Below are positions 52,152 to 60,265 of a stretch of 64,000 nt of DNA, in pieces (position 1 is the first letter of the stretch; each line of letters begins with the position of its first letter). The stretch comes from Streptomyces sp. Ncost-T10-10d. Lineage in GTDB: Bacteria > Actinomycetota > Actinomycetes > Streptomycetales > Streptomycetaceae. A model generated the notes under the pieces. That model saw only the letters and a list, made by a program, of their open reading frames with translations, was not told the origin of the DNA and made no database searches. Both the position numbers and the translations under genes were made by a program. The stretch lies in NCBI RefSeq assembly GCF_900091955.1, contig NZ_FMDF01000135.1, positions 62,001-126,000 on the forward strand, written 5' to 3'.

Positions 52152-53081
52152 TCAGGATGCCGGAACCGGATACGCCACCCCCGTGAGCTGCTCGGACGCC
52201 ACCCAGAGCCGTTCGCTCGCCACATCGTTCAGCGTCCAGCCCGCCCGCCAGGACGGAGCGGGCGCGCCGCGCCAGCCCAGCAGCCTGGGCCCGGTGAACG
52301 AGTCGGGGCGCACGCCGGGCGCGGTGGCCGCGTAGAGCGTGGGCAGCGCACCGGACGACGCGGGCTGGGCGATGATCCGGTTACCGAGCTCGACCACCCG
52401 TTCCGCCGCCTTGCGGTTCTCCATCCGGACGCCCGCCGTCTGCAGATTGGTCGCCGCGTAACCGGGGTGCGCTGCGGCGGCCACCACCTCGCAACCGGCT
52501 GCCGACAGCCGCCGCGCCAGCTCGTGGATGAAGAGCAGATTGGCGGTCTTCGAGCGGCCGTAGGCGATCCAGCGGCGGTAGTTCCGCTCGCTGTTGAGAT
52601 CCCCGATGTCGATGTTGGACAGGGCGTGCATGCCGCTGGAGACGCTCACCACGCGCGCCCCGGGGGTGTCGAGGAGCTTGGGGAGCAGCAGTCCGGTGAG
52701 CGCGAAGTGCCCGAGGTGGTTGACGCCGAACTGCCTCTCGAAGCCGTCGGCCGTCCTCCCGTACGGAAGGGCCATCACGCCCGCGTTGTTGATCAGCAGA
52801 TCGATCCGGTCGGGCGTGTGGGCCGCGGCGAACGTGCGTACGGAATCCAGATCGGCCAGATCGAGCGGTACGAACTCCACGTCCGCGCCGGTCACGGCCG
52901 TCCGGATGCGGGACTCGGCCTCCTTGCCGCGCGTCTCGTCGCGGCAGGCGAGCAGCACCCGCGCGCCGTGCCGGGCCAGCTCCCGTGCCGTGATCAGTCC
53001 GATGCCGCTGTTGGCTCCGGTGACCACGGCCGTACGGCCGTTCTGATCGGGGATGTCGCTCGCGTTCCAGCCCTGGCTCAT
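52152..53081 (-). CDS. Short-chain dehydrogenase/reductase
   Basis: 309 residues of the classical SDR type resembling retinol-dehydrogenase-like oxidoreductases: cofactor motif TGANSGIG near the N-terminus, NNAGVMA, catalytic Ser in VSVSSGM and YGRSK (Tyr-x3-Lys). The Arg in ACRDETRG suggests NADP preference. Substrate unknown. ATG 53081 chosen; the frame extends further upstream without a ribosome site. Convergent with the VOC gene. Confidence 0.9.
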   Translation of the reverse strand: MSQGWNASDIPDQNGRTAVVTGANSGIGLITARELARHGARVLLACRDETRGKEAESRIRTAVTGADVEFVPLDLADLDSVRTFAAAHTPDRIDLLINNAGVMALPYGRTADGFERQFGVNHLGHFALTGLLLPKLLDTPGARVVSVSSGMHALSNIDIGDLNSERNYRRWIAYGRSKTANLLFIHELARRLSAAGCEVVAAAAHPGYAATNLQTAGVRMENRKAAERVVELGNRIIAQPASSGALPTLYAATAPGVRPDSFTGPRLLGWRGAPAPSWRAGWTLNDVASERLWVASEQLTGVAYPVPAS

Positions 53082-53262
53082 GGACCAGAGCGTACGACCA
53101 CGGCGCACCGGCCGGACGGGCCGGGCCGGTCCGGATTCCGCCCGGGCCCGCGAGGGCCCGGGTGGGCCCTCGGGCCCGGGAACCTCAGAGTTGGCTCAAC
53201 TTTCCCGCGATCCGGCGGAGGCAGTTGGACGGGGCACCCATCGCCTCCCTAGGGTCGCGACC

Positions 53263-54051
53263 ATGCCCGACATAGCACTCACCACTCTGGTCGTCCTCTG
53301 CCTCGCCGCAGCCGCGGCCGGCTGGATCGACGCGGTGGTCGGCGGCGGCGGACTGCTCCTGCTGCCGGCCCTGCTGCTGGGACTGCCGCACGTCCCGGCC
53401 GCGCACGTCCTCGGCACGAACAAGGCGGTCGCGATCGTCGGTACGGCGGGCGCCGCCGTGACGTACGTACGCAAGGCACCGGTGAAGGTCGGGACGGCCC
53501 TGCGGATCGGGCTCGCGGCGCTGGCCGGATCGATGGCCGGTGCGTTCTTCGCCGCCGGGATCAGCAGCGAGGTGCTGCGCCCGGTCATCATGGTGGTGCT
53601 GCTGGCGGTCGCGGCCTTCGTGATGCTGCGACCCTCGTTCGGCAGGGCGACGGACGACGGTACGCGGCACAAGGTCACCCGGGCCCGTACCGTCACCGCG
53701 ATCGTGCTGGTCGGTGGCGGCATCGGCTTCTACGACGGGCTGTTCGGCCCCGGCACCGGTACGTTCCTGGTGCTGGCGCTGACCGCGGTGCTCCATCTCG
53801 ATCTGGTGACGGCGTCCGCCACCGCCAAGATCGTCAACGTGTGCACCAACGGCGGGGCGCTGGCGATGTTCGCCTACCAGGGCAGCGTGATGTGGCAGCT
53901 GGCCGCACTGATGGCCGTGTTCAACCTGGCGGGTGGGCTGATCGGGGCGCGGATGGCGCTCAGGAAGGGCAGCGAGTTCGTCCGCGGGGTACTGCTGGTC
54001 GTGGTGTTCTCGCTGGTCGCCAAGTTGGCGTTCGATCAGTGGGCGGGATGA
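53263..54051 (+). CDS. TSUP-family (TauE/SafE) membrane transporter
   Basis: 262 residues, about 7-8 membrane segments. The family's duplicated motif is visible in the N-terminal half (GWIDAVVGGGGLLLLPALLLGLPHVPAAHVLGTNKAVAIVGTAGAAVTY) and in the C-terminal half (GIGFYDGLFGPGTGTFLVLALTAVLHLDLVTASATAKIVNVCTN). TSUP proteins export sulfite, sulfonates or other organic anions. ATG 53263 has only a weak AGGG upstream. Confidence 0.9.
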   Translation: MPDIALTTLVVLCLAAAAAGWIDAVVGGGGLLLLPALLLGLPHVPAAHVLGTNKAVAIVGTAGAAVTYVRKAPVKVGTALRIGLAALAGSMAGAFFAAGISSEVLRPVIMVVLLAVAAFVMLRPSFGRATDDGTRHKVTRARTVTAIVLVGGGIGFYDGLFGPGTGTFLVLALTAVLHLDLVTASATAKIVNVCTNGGALAMFAYQGSVMWQLAALMAVFNLAGGLIGARMALRKGSEFVRGVLLVVVFSLVAKLAFDQWAG

Positions 54052-54072
54052 ACGACGGGCGGCGGGGCGGGT

Positions 54073-54696
54073 TCACCGCACCTCGGTGAGGTGTGCGTAC
54101 GCCACCACATTGCCCTGGTAACCCGTCGTCTTCGAGAATCCGCCGCCGCAGGTGATCAGCCGCAGCGAGGCGTAGGGCGAGGCGCCGTACACCCGCTTGT
54201 CGGGGAAGTTCTTGCTCTCGTAGACCTCGGTCGCGTCGAGTGAGAAGACGGCGGTACGCCCGTCCTGGCGGACCACCTCGACCGTGCTGCCCTTCTGCAG
54301 GGTGCCCAGGTTGTAGAAGACCGACGGCCCCCGTGCGTTGTCGACGTGACCGGCGACGATCGCGCTGCCTCTGGAGCCGGGCGGCGTGCCGTCCCGGTAC
54401 CAGCCGACGACGTTACGGTTCCCGGCCGGCGGCACATCGAGACTGCCGTCGGCCCCGAGCCCCAGTCGCATGATCGGTGCGTCCACCCGGATGCTCGGGA
54501 TCCGGATGCGTACGGGCGCCGAGGGCTTCAGCGGTTCGGCCACCGGAGACCCCGGCTGCAGTTGCGGGCCGCCCGCGAACGCCTGGGCGGCGGTCGGCTG
54601 GGGCGGGATCAGCTGGGCACCGGCGCCGTGACGGATCAGCCAGACACCGGCCAGCGCTGCGACGACCAGCAGCCAGCTCTTGGCCTTCTGGGACAC
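54073..54696 (-). CDS. Class F sortase
   Basis: 207 residues. An N-terminal membrane anchor (AKSWLLVVAALAGVWLIRHG) is followed by a Pro/Ala linker and the sortase barrel. Catalytic His is in AGHVDNARG (about residue 117), the catalytic Cys in LRLITCGG (about residue 183), and the catalytic Arg probably in the ~60-residue loop before or after it. Class F sortases of actinobacteria attach surface proteins to the cell wall. It lies 110 bp downstream, on the same strand, of a gene for a repeat-rich surface protein, its probable substrate. Confidence 0.9.
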   Translation of the reverse strand: MSQKAKSWLLVVAALAGVWLIRHGAGAQLIPPQPTAAQAFAGGPQLQPGSPVAEPLKPSAPVRIRIPSIRVDAPIMRLGLGADGSLDVPPAGNRNVVGWYRDGTPPGSRGSAIVAGHVDNARGPSVFYNLGTLQKGSTVEVVRQDGRTAVFSLDATEVYESKNFPDKRVYGASPYASLRLITCGGGFSKTTGYQGNVVAYAHLTEVR

Positions 54697-54806
54697 GGTC
54701 GTCCTCCGGATGACGAGATGGGGACGGTACGGGGACGGTCCCGTCCCGGTGGCGCGCGGCCACCGGGACGGAGACCAGGCGGTACGGAGACGTGAATCCG
54801 TCTCCG

Positions 54807-55571
54807 TCAGCCGGCTCCTTGCGTGCCGCTCGCCCGGCGACGCAGGAGCCAGGCTCCGCCGACGGCGGCCGCGGCGAGTACGCCGGCGCCCGCCGCGATC
54901 TGGGTGGTGTCGGGCCGGACGCTGCCGCCGACGCCTGTTTTGACGTGCCCGCTGGGGGCGTTGGGCGCGGACGAGTCGTCACGCCCGGACGAGGAGTTGC
55001 CGCGTCCGGACTGGTTGTCGCGTCCGGATGAGTTGTCTCGTCCGGACTGGTTGTCGCGTCCGGATGAGTTGTCTCGTCCGGACTGGTTGTCGCGTCCGGA
55101 TGAGTTGTCTCGTCCGGACTGGTTGTCGCGTCCGGATGAGTTGTCCCGTCCGGACTGGTTGTCCCGTCCGGACGAGTTGTCACGCCCGGACCAGGAGTTG
55201 TCGCGCCCGGACTGGTTGTCGCGCCCGGACGACGAGCTGTCGTGCCTTGCGGAGCCCTCGTCCCCGGAGGGGATGCGGAGCCCTGAGAGGGCGTCGAACC
55301 CGCCGACGGAGTCGAGCAACGAGGGGACATTGAGGCCGGAAGGGTTGTTGAGGCCGAAGGGGGCGTTGTTTCCGGACCTGGAGGGGTTGTCCGACCCGCC
55401 ATCGTCGGTCCGCGCCTCCGGGGCGCCATTGGCCCGCGGTGCGGCAGCCGGGCCGGCCCGCAGCGCGCCGGCATCACCTGCGTACGCGGACGGTCCGGCG
55501 GTGAAGAGGCCGAGCGTGGCTATGGTGACCGCGGAAGCGGCGGTCCGGGTCACTGGGCGAGCAGGACGCAT
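54807..55571 (-). CDS. Repeat-rich surface protein, likely sortase substrate
   Basis: 254 residues. A signal peptide (RTAASAVTIATLGLFTAGPSAYA) is followed by an Ala/Asn-rich segment, then at least twelve 6-residue repeats SGRDN(S/Q) forming a polar stalk, then VRPDTTQ, a membrane helix (IAAGAGVLAAAAVGGAWLL) and an RRR tail. This is the architecture of a cell-wall sorting signal, with RPDTT in the position of LPxTG. ATG 55571 has GGAGG 7 bases upstream. The neighbouring class F sortase gene supports covalent surface anchoring. Confidence 0.75.
   Translation of the reverse strand: MRPARPVTRTAASAVTIATLGLFTAGPSAYAGDAGALRAGPAAAPRANGAPEARTDDGGSDNPSRSGNNAPFGLNNPSGLNVPSLLDSVGGFDALSGLRIPSGDEGSARHDSSSSGRDNQSGRDNSWSGRDNSSGRDNQSGRDNSSGRDNQSGRDNSSGRDNQSGRDNSSGRDNQSGRDNSSGRDNQSGRGNSSSGRDDSSAPNAPSGHVKTGVGGSVRPDTTQIAAGAGVLAAAAVGGAWLLRRRASGTQGAG
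54996..55235 (-). repeat. 18-bp coding tandem repeat (36-bp higher-order unit)
   Basis: About 13 copies of an 18-bp unit encoding SGRDN(S/Q). Serine- and glutamine-ended units alternate, so the strongest period is 36 bp. Copies in the middle are nearly identical, which suggests recent expansion by slippage or recombination. Confidence 0.9.
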
Positions 55572-55954
55572 GGGTGTTCCTCCGGCAACTGCGCGAGTAG
55601 GTGTGTCCTGACCCCGAGCTAACGGGCGGTCCGCCACCCATGCCTGCTGACATGAAGTCAGCTTTCACCCGAATGGTGCGGCGCGGCATCCTTGCCAAGC
55701 TGCATGTGTGCAGGTCACAGCGGTGATCGAAGCGAGGGCGGCCGGTCCCGTACCGCCCGGTGCCGATTGGGTGATGTCGCCCAGGAGGAGAGTGGCGCAC
55801 ATCACATGCATGACCTCGGGGGTGTCGGGCACACGTCTGACACCCCCCACGGGACGGTGAACCAGGCCGCCCCAGGCCGCCGCCCCGACCGGGCCCACCC
55901 CCCTGGGCCCGGTCGGGGCGGTTCCGTGCCGTGGCCTCCCGCGGTGTGGCGCTC
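55572..55954. other. 383-bp intergenic region upstream of the surface-protein gene
   Basis: Contains two hairpins: 9-bp arms GGGGGTGTC (55818-55826) with GACACCCCC (55839-55847), and a perfect 17-bp stem (55881-55897 with 55904-55920) with a six-C loop. The second is the likely terminator of the leftward DUF5990 gene. The promoter of the surface protein should lie near 55600-55700. No gene is seen. Confidence 0.55.
55881..55920 (-). terminator. Terminator after the DUF5990 gene
   Basis: Perfect 17-bp GC-rich stem with a six-base loop, 35 bp past the stop of the leftward gene. It is symmetrical and could also stop rightward transcription. Confidence 0.8.
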
Positions 55955-56416
55955 TCAGGCCGGAGCGGCGGCGGACCATTCGACGGTCGGCGGCCGCACC
56001 CGGGCACAGAGCGGCTGCCTCTCGGTGTCGGAGAGAGACAGCCGCGCGGTGAGATGCCCGGAGCGCACGGCGGCTTCGAGCACGGCCGGATCGATGTCGC
56101 CCAGCATCAGCTTGGCCCGCCGGAACATGCTGAAGACGCCGTTCTCGTCGACCGTGCCCCAGGACAGATAGACGAAGCGCCCGCCCAGCCGGTTCTGCAC
56201 GTAAGGCCCCTTGATCTCGACGCCGTCCTCGGCCGGGGCGACGGTGCAGTCCAAGGTCCACGAGGCCGACGGGGCGTCGCCCGGGTGCAGGTCGAGCAGT
56301 TCACCGGGCCTGCCCTTGCGCTGCACGCCCACGTGGATGTTGTGGGCGCCGGGGAAGTCGCTGTCGGGCCCACAGGTGAGGCCGGGAAGATGCGAGCCTT
56401 CGATATGGATCTGCAT
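55955..56416 (-). CDS. DUF5990 family protein
   Basis: 153 residues starting MQIHIEGSHLPGLTCGPD, which I recognise as DUF5990. Other conserved-looking parts are NIHVGVQRKGRPGELLDLHPGDAPSASWTLDCTV, GPYVQNRLGGRFVYLSWGTVDENGVFSMFRRAKLML and ARLSLSDTERQPLCARVRPP. It is probably a small cytoplasmic beta-rich protein. No function is known. It stands between its own terminator and the aminotransferase gene, 94 bp away on the same strand. Confidence 0.75.
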   Translation of the reverse strand: MQIHIEGSHLPGLTCGPDSDFPGAHNIHVGVQRKGRPGELLDLHPGDAPSASWTLDCTVAPAEDGVEIKGPYVQNRLGGRFVYLSWGTVDENGVFSMFRRAKLMLGDIDPAVLEAAVRSGHLTARLSLSDTERQPLCARVRPPTVEWSAAAPA

Positions 56417-56510
56417 GCCCTCATGCTCCCCTCCTCCCGTGCGCCTTCGGACCGCTGTCCGCAGCAGGGCATGGAGTTCGCCGTGCAGGCAGGTGTGACG
56501 CCAGGAGGCG

Positions 56511-57311
56511 TCAGATCGTGTCCCACGGCGCTCCGTCGTAGGCCTGCCCGATCCGCCTCATCAGCTCCTCGTCCACCGTGAACTCGGTGTCGTCGATGCG
56601 CCGGACCGGCGCGATGCCCTGCGAGTTGGTGATGAACGCCGACCGGAACGCGGCCAGCCCGTCCAGCGTCACCGGGCGCCGTACGGACTCCAGTCCCGCG
56701 CCGGGCAGCTCCTGCTCCAGCAGTGCCATGGTGATGCCGAGCAGGGAGGGGGCTTCTGGCCAGACGACCGAAGTGCCGTCCCAGAAACCGATGTTGGTGA
56801 TCGAGCCCTCGGTCACCGCACCGTCCGGCGTGGTCAGCAGGGCCTCGTCGAAACCGGCGCGTGCCGCGAGCCTTGCGTAGTACGTCTGGCCGAACTCGCC
56901 GGGACGTTTGATGTGCGGCACGGTCCGGGCGTACGGGACGGACATCAGGGCATGCGGTGCGGCGGACTTCTGCGCCGGCTCGCGCACCGTGACCATCACG
57001 GTCGTCCCCGTGCCGCCCGGCGACGGAAAGCCGTACACCCGGGTCGAGGCGTCCCGTACCCCGGCACTGTCCAGCGCGTGCCGGATCAGTTCGCGGACCC
57101 GCTCCCCGTCGAGACCGCGCTCGAACAGCTCCTGGTTGGCGGAGTCCAGCCGGGCGAGATGCAGGGCGAGGCCGCGCACCTTTCCGTCCCTGACCTGCAT
57201 GGCCGTGAAATGGCCGTAGTTGAGGAAGGCCGGAATCCGCAGATCCGCCTCGGTGGCCGGGTGCCCGTCGAACTCGGCGTACGGGAAGGGTGCGGGAGGG
57301 GGAGTCGTCAT
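56511..57311 (-). CDS. Class IV aminotransferase
   Basis: 266 residues of the fold-type IV PLP family (branched-chain aminotransferase, D-amino acid aminotransferase, ADC lyase). The PLP lysine is probably in PHIKRPGEFGQ. Other family parts are GFDEALLTTPDGAVTEGSITNIGFW and RSAFITNSQGIAPVRRID. Exact substrate not assignable. ATG 57311 (MTTPPPAPFPYAEF) follows GGAG. It is divergent from the FMN reductase, with an 87-bp shared promoter region carrying a 14-bp palindrome. Confidence 0.88.
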   Translation of the reverse strand: MTTPPPAPFPYAEFDGHPATEADLRIPAFLNYGHFTAMQVRDGKVRGLALHLARLDSANQELFERGLDGERVRELIRHALDSAGVRDASTRVYGFPSPGGTGTTVMVTVREPAQKSAAPHALMSVPYARTVPHIKRPGEFGQTYYARLAARAGFDEALLTTPDGAVTEGSITNIGFWDGTSVVWPEAPSLLGITMALLEQELPGAGLESVRRPVTLDGLAAFRSAFITNSQGIAPVRRIDDTEFTVDEELMRRIGQAYDGAPWDTI

Positions 57312-57361
57312 GCGCTCCACCGTATGCCGCGGCGCGCGACGGCGGCCCCGACGGACAGGAC

Positions 57362-57389
57362 TTGACCTCAACCATGGTTGACGTATGAG
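57362..57389 (+). promoter_or_regulatory. MerR-like operator/promoter of the FMN reductase
   Basis: TTGACC (57362-57367), then the perfect palindrome TCAACCATGGTTGA (57368-57381), then TATGAG (57384-57389). A dyad placed between -35 and -10 is typical of MerR-family activators such as SoxR. No MerR-type gene is in the window. Confidence 0.5.
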
Positions 57390-57398
57390 CCTCTCCGT

Positions 57399-58025
57399 AT
57401 GGACCTCACCGCGACATCCTCATCCATCGCATCCACGACCGCCGCCACCGCACCTCTGAAGGTCGCGGTCATCCTCGCCAGCAATCGCGAGGGACGGTTC
57501 GCCCCCGTCGTCTCCGACTGGTTCCTCTCGCGCACCATCGGTCGTCCCGACATCGAGACCGATCTGATCGACATCGCGGAACTCGACCTCCCGATCGCCC
57601 TCTCCTATCGGCCCGACGCCGATGCGCAGGCCCAACTGGCTTCCGTGTCGACCAGGTTGGCAAAGGCGGATGCCTTCGTCGTCATCACCCCCGAGTACAA
57701 CCATTCGTACCCGGCCCCGCTGAAGAACCTCATCGACCGGCACCACGCCGAGTGGCAGGCCAAACCCGTCGCCTTCGTCTCGTACGGCGGAGTCTCCGGA
57801 GGCCTGCGCGCCGTCGAGCATCTGAGGCAGGTCTTCGCGGAGCTGCACAGCGTCGGCATCAGGGAGACGGTGTCGTTCCACAACGCAGGCGCCCTGTTCG
57901 ACGACGAGGGCAGGCACAAGGACCCGGCGGGCTGCGACGCGGCGGCCAAGACGCTGCTCGACCAGCTGGTCTGGTGGGGGCGCACGCTGCGCGACGCCAA
58001 GGCCGTTCATCCCTACGGCGTCTGA
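57399..58025 (+). CDS. NADPH-dependent FMN reductase-like protein
   Basis: 208 residues of the flavodoxin-fold reductase family: VAVILASNREGRFAPVVSDWFLSR (phosphate-binding loop), DAFVVITPEYNHSYPAPLKNLIDRHHAEWQAKPVAFVSYGGVSGG and RAVEHLRQVFAELHSV. It reduces quinones, azo compounds or FMN with NAD(P)H. ATG 57399 is chosen; the frame can extend to a TTG at 57378, which lies in the operator. Probably induced by redox stress through the upstream dyad. Confidence 0.9.
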   Translation: MDLTATSSSIASTTAATAPLKVAVILASNREGRFAPVVSDWFLSRTIGRPDIETDLIDIAELDLPIALSYRPDADAQAQLASVSTRLAKADAFVVITPEYNHSYPAPLKNLIDRHHAEWQAKPVAFVSYGGVSGGLRAVEHLRQVFAELHSVGIRETVSFHNAGALFDDEGRHKDPAGCDAAAKTLLDQLVWWGRTLRDAKAVHPYGV

Positions 58026-59880
58026 CCACCAGGCACTGCGCCGCGCCGCAACGCCCCCGACCATCGACGATGGGAGCAAGGACACTTTGTAACCGACCGT
58101 TCCTAACCAGTGCGCACGAGTGAGTCCTGGACCCTCTGCTGCGTTCTGGGCGCATCCCGAACGGTGTTGGATGCGCTGGGTTGCCGCTTTCTCTTCCCGT
58201 TCGGCGGCACGTCTCTGGGGGCGTGGTCCGTTGCGGGTGGGCGGGTTCCCTCGCGCCCCCGGGTGTCTGGTCCGGCCTGGGCGGTCCGATGCCCCGCACG
58301 ATCGCTCCGGTCGTGTGGGGGCGGTGCCGTCCGACGCCGGATCGGGTGTCCGAGGGCGCGGCGTCCGATCGCGATACCGGCGGCATCGTGACGGGACATT
58401 CTGCGGTGCGGGGTGGCCAGTGGCTTCTGCCAGTGCTGGGCACCCCACAGGGAGGTGTAGGCGGGGTCGACCGCGACAATGCTCAGGCCCTGTTCGGCCG
58501 CCATGGAGACCAGCCGGGCCTTGAGTTTGCCGGTCGGGATGCCGGAGATCAGCTGCCGGAACTGCTTCTTGCGGCCGTGTTTCTCCCGCGTTTTCTCGGC
58601 GGTGAAGTCGAGGTCTTCGATGGCGATCGCGGCAACACCGGCCTGCTTGGCCCAGTTGATCAGGCGGGTCAGGGCGTGGCGGATCTGTGCGTCGCGGTGA
58701 TCGGCGGTGCCGGACAGGTCGTAGGGGAAGCGGTGCGGGTCGCCGACCGGGTTGCCGTGCCGGTCGAGGTGGTAGGCGGCGAAGTGGTCGGCGTTGGTGT
58801 CGACGCCGATCATGCCCCGGGCTCGGGCGGCCTCCAAGGGGATGGTCTGGACGACGGGGCGTTGCCAGGATGCGGTGAGGTACCAGCGGCGGCGGTCGGT
58901 GTCGAGGTGGATGCGGTAGGCGACAGCCCGGTTCGCGGTGATGCGGTCGGCCCACTCCTGGCCCCGGTGCGCGAAGCCGATACGGACGGCGAGGACGTAC
59001 CGGCCGTGCCGGGCGTTGGCCAGGTGCGCGAGCGGGGCAGGCAGTTTGATGCTGACCTCGCCGTCCGGGGTAACGCGGATGGTCTCGTTCCCGAACCGCT
59101 TCCCCGACTCACCATCCGCAGCGATGAACCAGCGTTCCGCTTCCCAGCGCTCCCGCCACTGGGCTTCGGTCAGTCGGGCCTGGGCGAGGTGGTGGCGGGT
59201 ATTGAGGAGGCGTTTGCCGCCCCGCACCACGCGCACCCGACCGGCCTGCCGGTCGGCGACAACGGCCGCATGCCGTGCCTCCAGGGCGGCGAGGCGGCGG
59301 GACTTGTGGAACCACTCGCCCTTGGAGCGGTAGCCGCCCGCGGCCCGCTTCGTTCCCGGCTCACCGATCGGGAGGGACAGGCGGTGCCGCAGCGTCCCGA
59401 TCCCGGCTTCCAGCGTCTTCATGTGCGCGGCCTGGCAACGGCGGGCCAGCGCCCACTGATCGTGCGTGGCCTTGGTGATCGCACCCGCGATCCGCGACGA
59501 CGACAGCGGCGTCAGGTCCCGCTTGCGCGACGCCCAGGTATCCTTGCTGTGCTCCAGGCCATCCGCACAGCGGGCCCTGAGATCACGCGAAGCCAGACGC
59601 CCCTGATGCTCACCGACCGCGCGCAGAACACTCTCGTCCTGGGGCGTGAGGTGCTTCAGACGGTCCCGGATCGCCACCCCGCAAGGCCCGGGCACTACGA
59701 AGGACCCGGCCAACTCCCGCAAACCACCCACCACATCACTCCCTCCCGCCAGGCCGGGCACCTGCCAACCAGTCCAACGAGCAGCAGTCGCCAAGGTCAC
59801 CCATTCGGCTCCGGAACCTCTGTTCCCACCCCGCGAACCCACCGCCAGGACTCACTCCCGCTCACCACAACTCACTTCAA
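58026..59880 (-). mobile_element. Probable IS605-type (TnpB-only) element; ends not defined
   Basis: The tnpB-like gene and its flanks separate two unrelated core genes (FMN reductase and cutA). No tnpA is present and I could not identify subterminal hairpins or target sites with confidence, so the element is either a non-autonomous copy or a fixed remnant. The coordinates are simply the gap between the flanking genes. Confidence 0.35.
58103..59800 (-). CDS. TnpB-related RNA-guided nuclease-like protein (IS200/IS605 family)
   Basis: 565 residues. The RuvC-type core shows MIGVDTNADHFAAY (Asp about 334), AIAIEDLDF (Glu about 394) and SRHDAAGIAIGRRALGH. The usual TnpB zinc finger before the last motif is missing: the stretch TSLWGAQHWQKP has no cysteines. 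The N-terminal half carries the longer insert (QAAHMKTLEAGIGTLRHRLSLPIGE) of the actinobacterial TnpB-related group. GTG 59800 has GGAG at 8 bases; the frame opens to 59842. TnpB proteins use an RNA from the gene's 3' end to guide DNA cutting. Whether this one cleaves is uncertain. Confidence 0.8.
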   Translation of the reverse strand: MTLATAARWTGWQVPGLAGGSDVVGGLRELAGSFVVPGPCGVAIRDRLKHLTPQDESVLRAVGEHQGRLASRDLRARCADGLEHSKDTWASRKRDLTPLSSSRIAGAITKATHDQWALARRCQAAHMKTLEAGIGTLRHRLSLPIGEPGTKRAAGGYRSKGEWFHKSRRLAALEARHAAVVADRQAGRVRVVRGGKRLLNTRHHLAQARLTEAQWRERWEAERWFIAADGESGKRFGNETIRVTPDGEVSIKLPAPLAHLANARHGRYVLAVRIGFAHRGQEWADRITANRAVAYRIHLDTDRRRWYLTASWQRPVVQTIPLEAARARGMIGVDTNADHFAAYHLDRHGNPVGDPHRFPYDLSGTADHRDAQIRHALTRLINWAKQAGVAAIAIEDLDFTAEKTREKHGRKKQFRQLISGIPTGKLKARLVSMAAEQGLSIVAVDPAYTSLWGAQHWQKPLATPHRRMSRHDAAGIAIGRRALGHPIRRRTAPPPHDRSDRAGHRTAQAGPDTRGREGTRPPATDHAPRDVPPNGKRKRQPSASNTVRDAPRTQQRVQDSLVRTG

Positions 59881-59897
59881 CGCAGAGGAGCCCGAAG

Positions 59898-60236
59898 GTG
59901 ACGACGCCGGCATTGCTGACCGTACTGACCACGACGGACAGCGAGGAGAAGGCCCATTCCCTGGCGCAGGGCGCGGTGGAGGCGCGGCTCGCCGCCTGCG
60001 TACAGATCTCCGCGCCCGTCACCTCGGTCTACCGGTGGCAGAACGCCATCGAGACCACCGAGGAGTGGCAGCTGCTGTTCAAGACAACGGCCGAGCGGTA
60101 CGACGAACTGGAGGCCCATCTCCTGGCGGTGCACGACTACGAAACACCGGAGATCGTCGCGATCCCGGTGGTACAGGGCAGCGCCCGTTACCTCGACTGG
60201 GTCTCCGCCGAGACCGCCCCGGTCACCTCTCTGTAG
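59898..60236 (+). CDS. cutA: CutA-family divalent cation tolerance protein
   Basis: 112 residues, the normal CutA length: LLTVLTTTDSEEKAHSLAQGAVEARLAACVQISAPVTSVYRWQNAIETTEEWQLLFKTTAERYDELEAHLLAVHDYETPEIVAIPVVQGSARYLDWV. It forms trimers with a PII-like fold and has been linked to copper tolerance; its molecular role is not settled. GTG 59898 has GAGGAG 7 bases upstream. The open frame extends upstream to 59646 but there it is antisense to tnpB. Confidence 0.93.
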   Translation: MTTPALLTVLTTTDSEEKAHSLAQGAVEARLAACVQISAPVTSVYRWQNAIETTEEWQLLFKTTAERYDELEAHLLAVHDYETPEIVAIPVVQGSARYLDWVSAETAPVTSL

Positions 60237-60265
60237 AGCCGGCATCCGCCCGGGGGCGCCCGCCC

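Noticed and set aside
54996..55235. Tandem repeats resembling a CRISPR array
   Set aside because: Contiguous 18-bp coding repeats without spacers, in frame with a signal-peptide protein; no cas genes.
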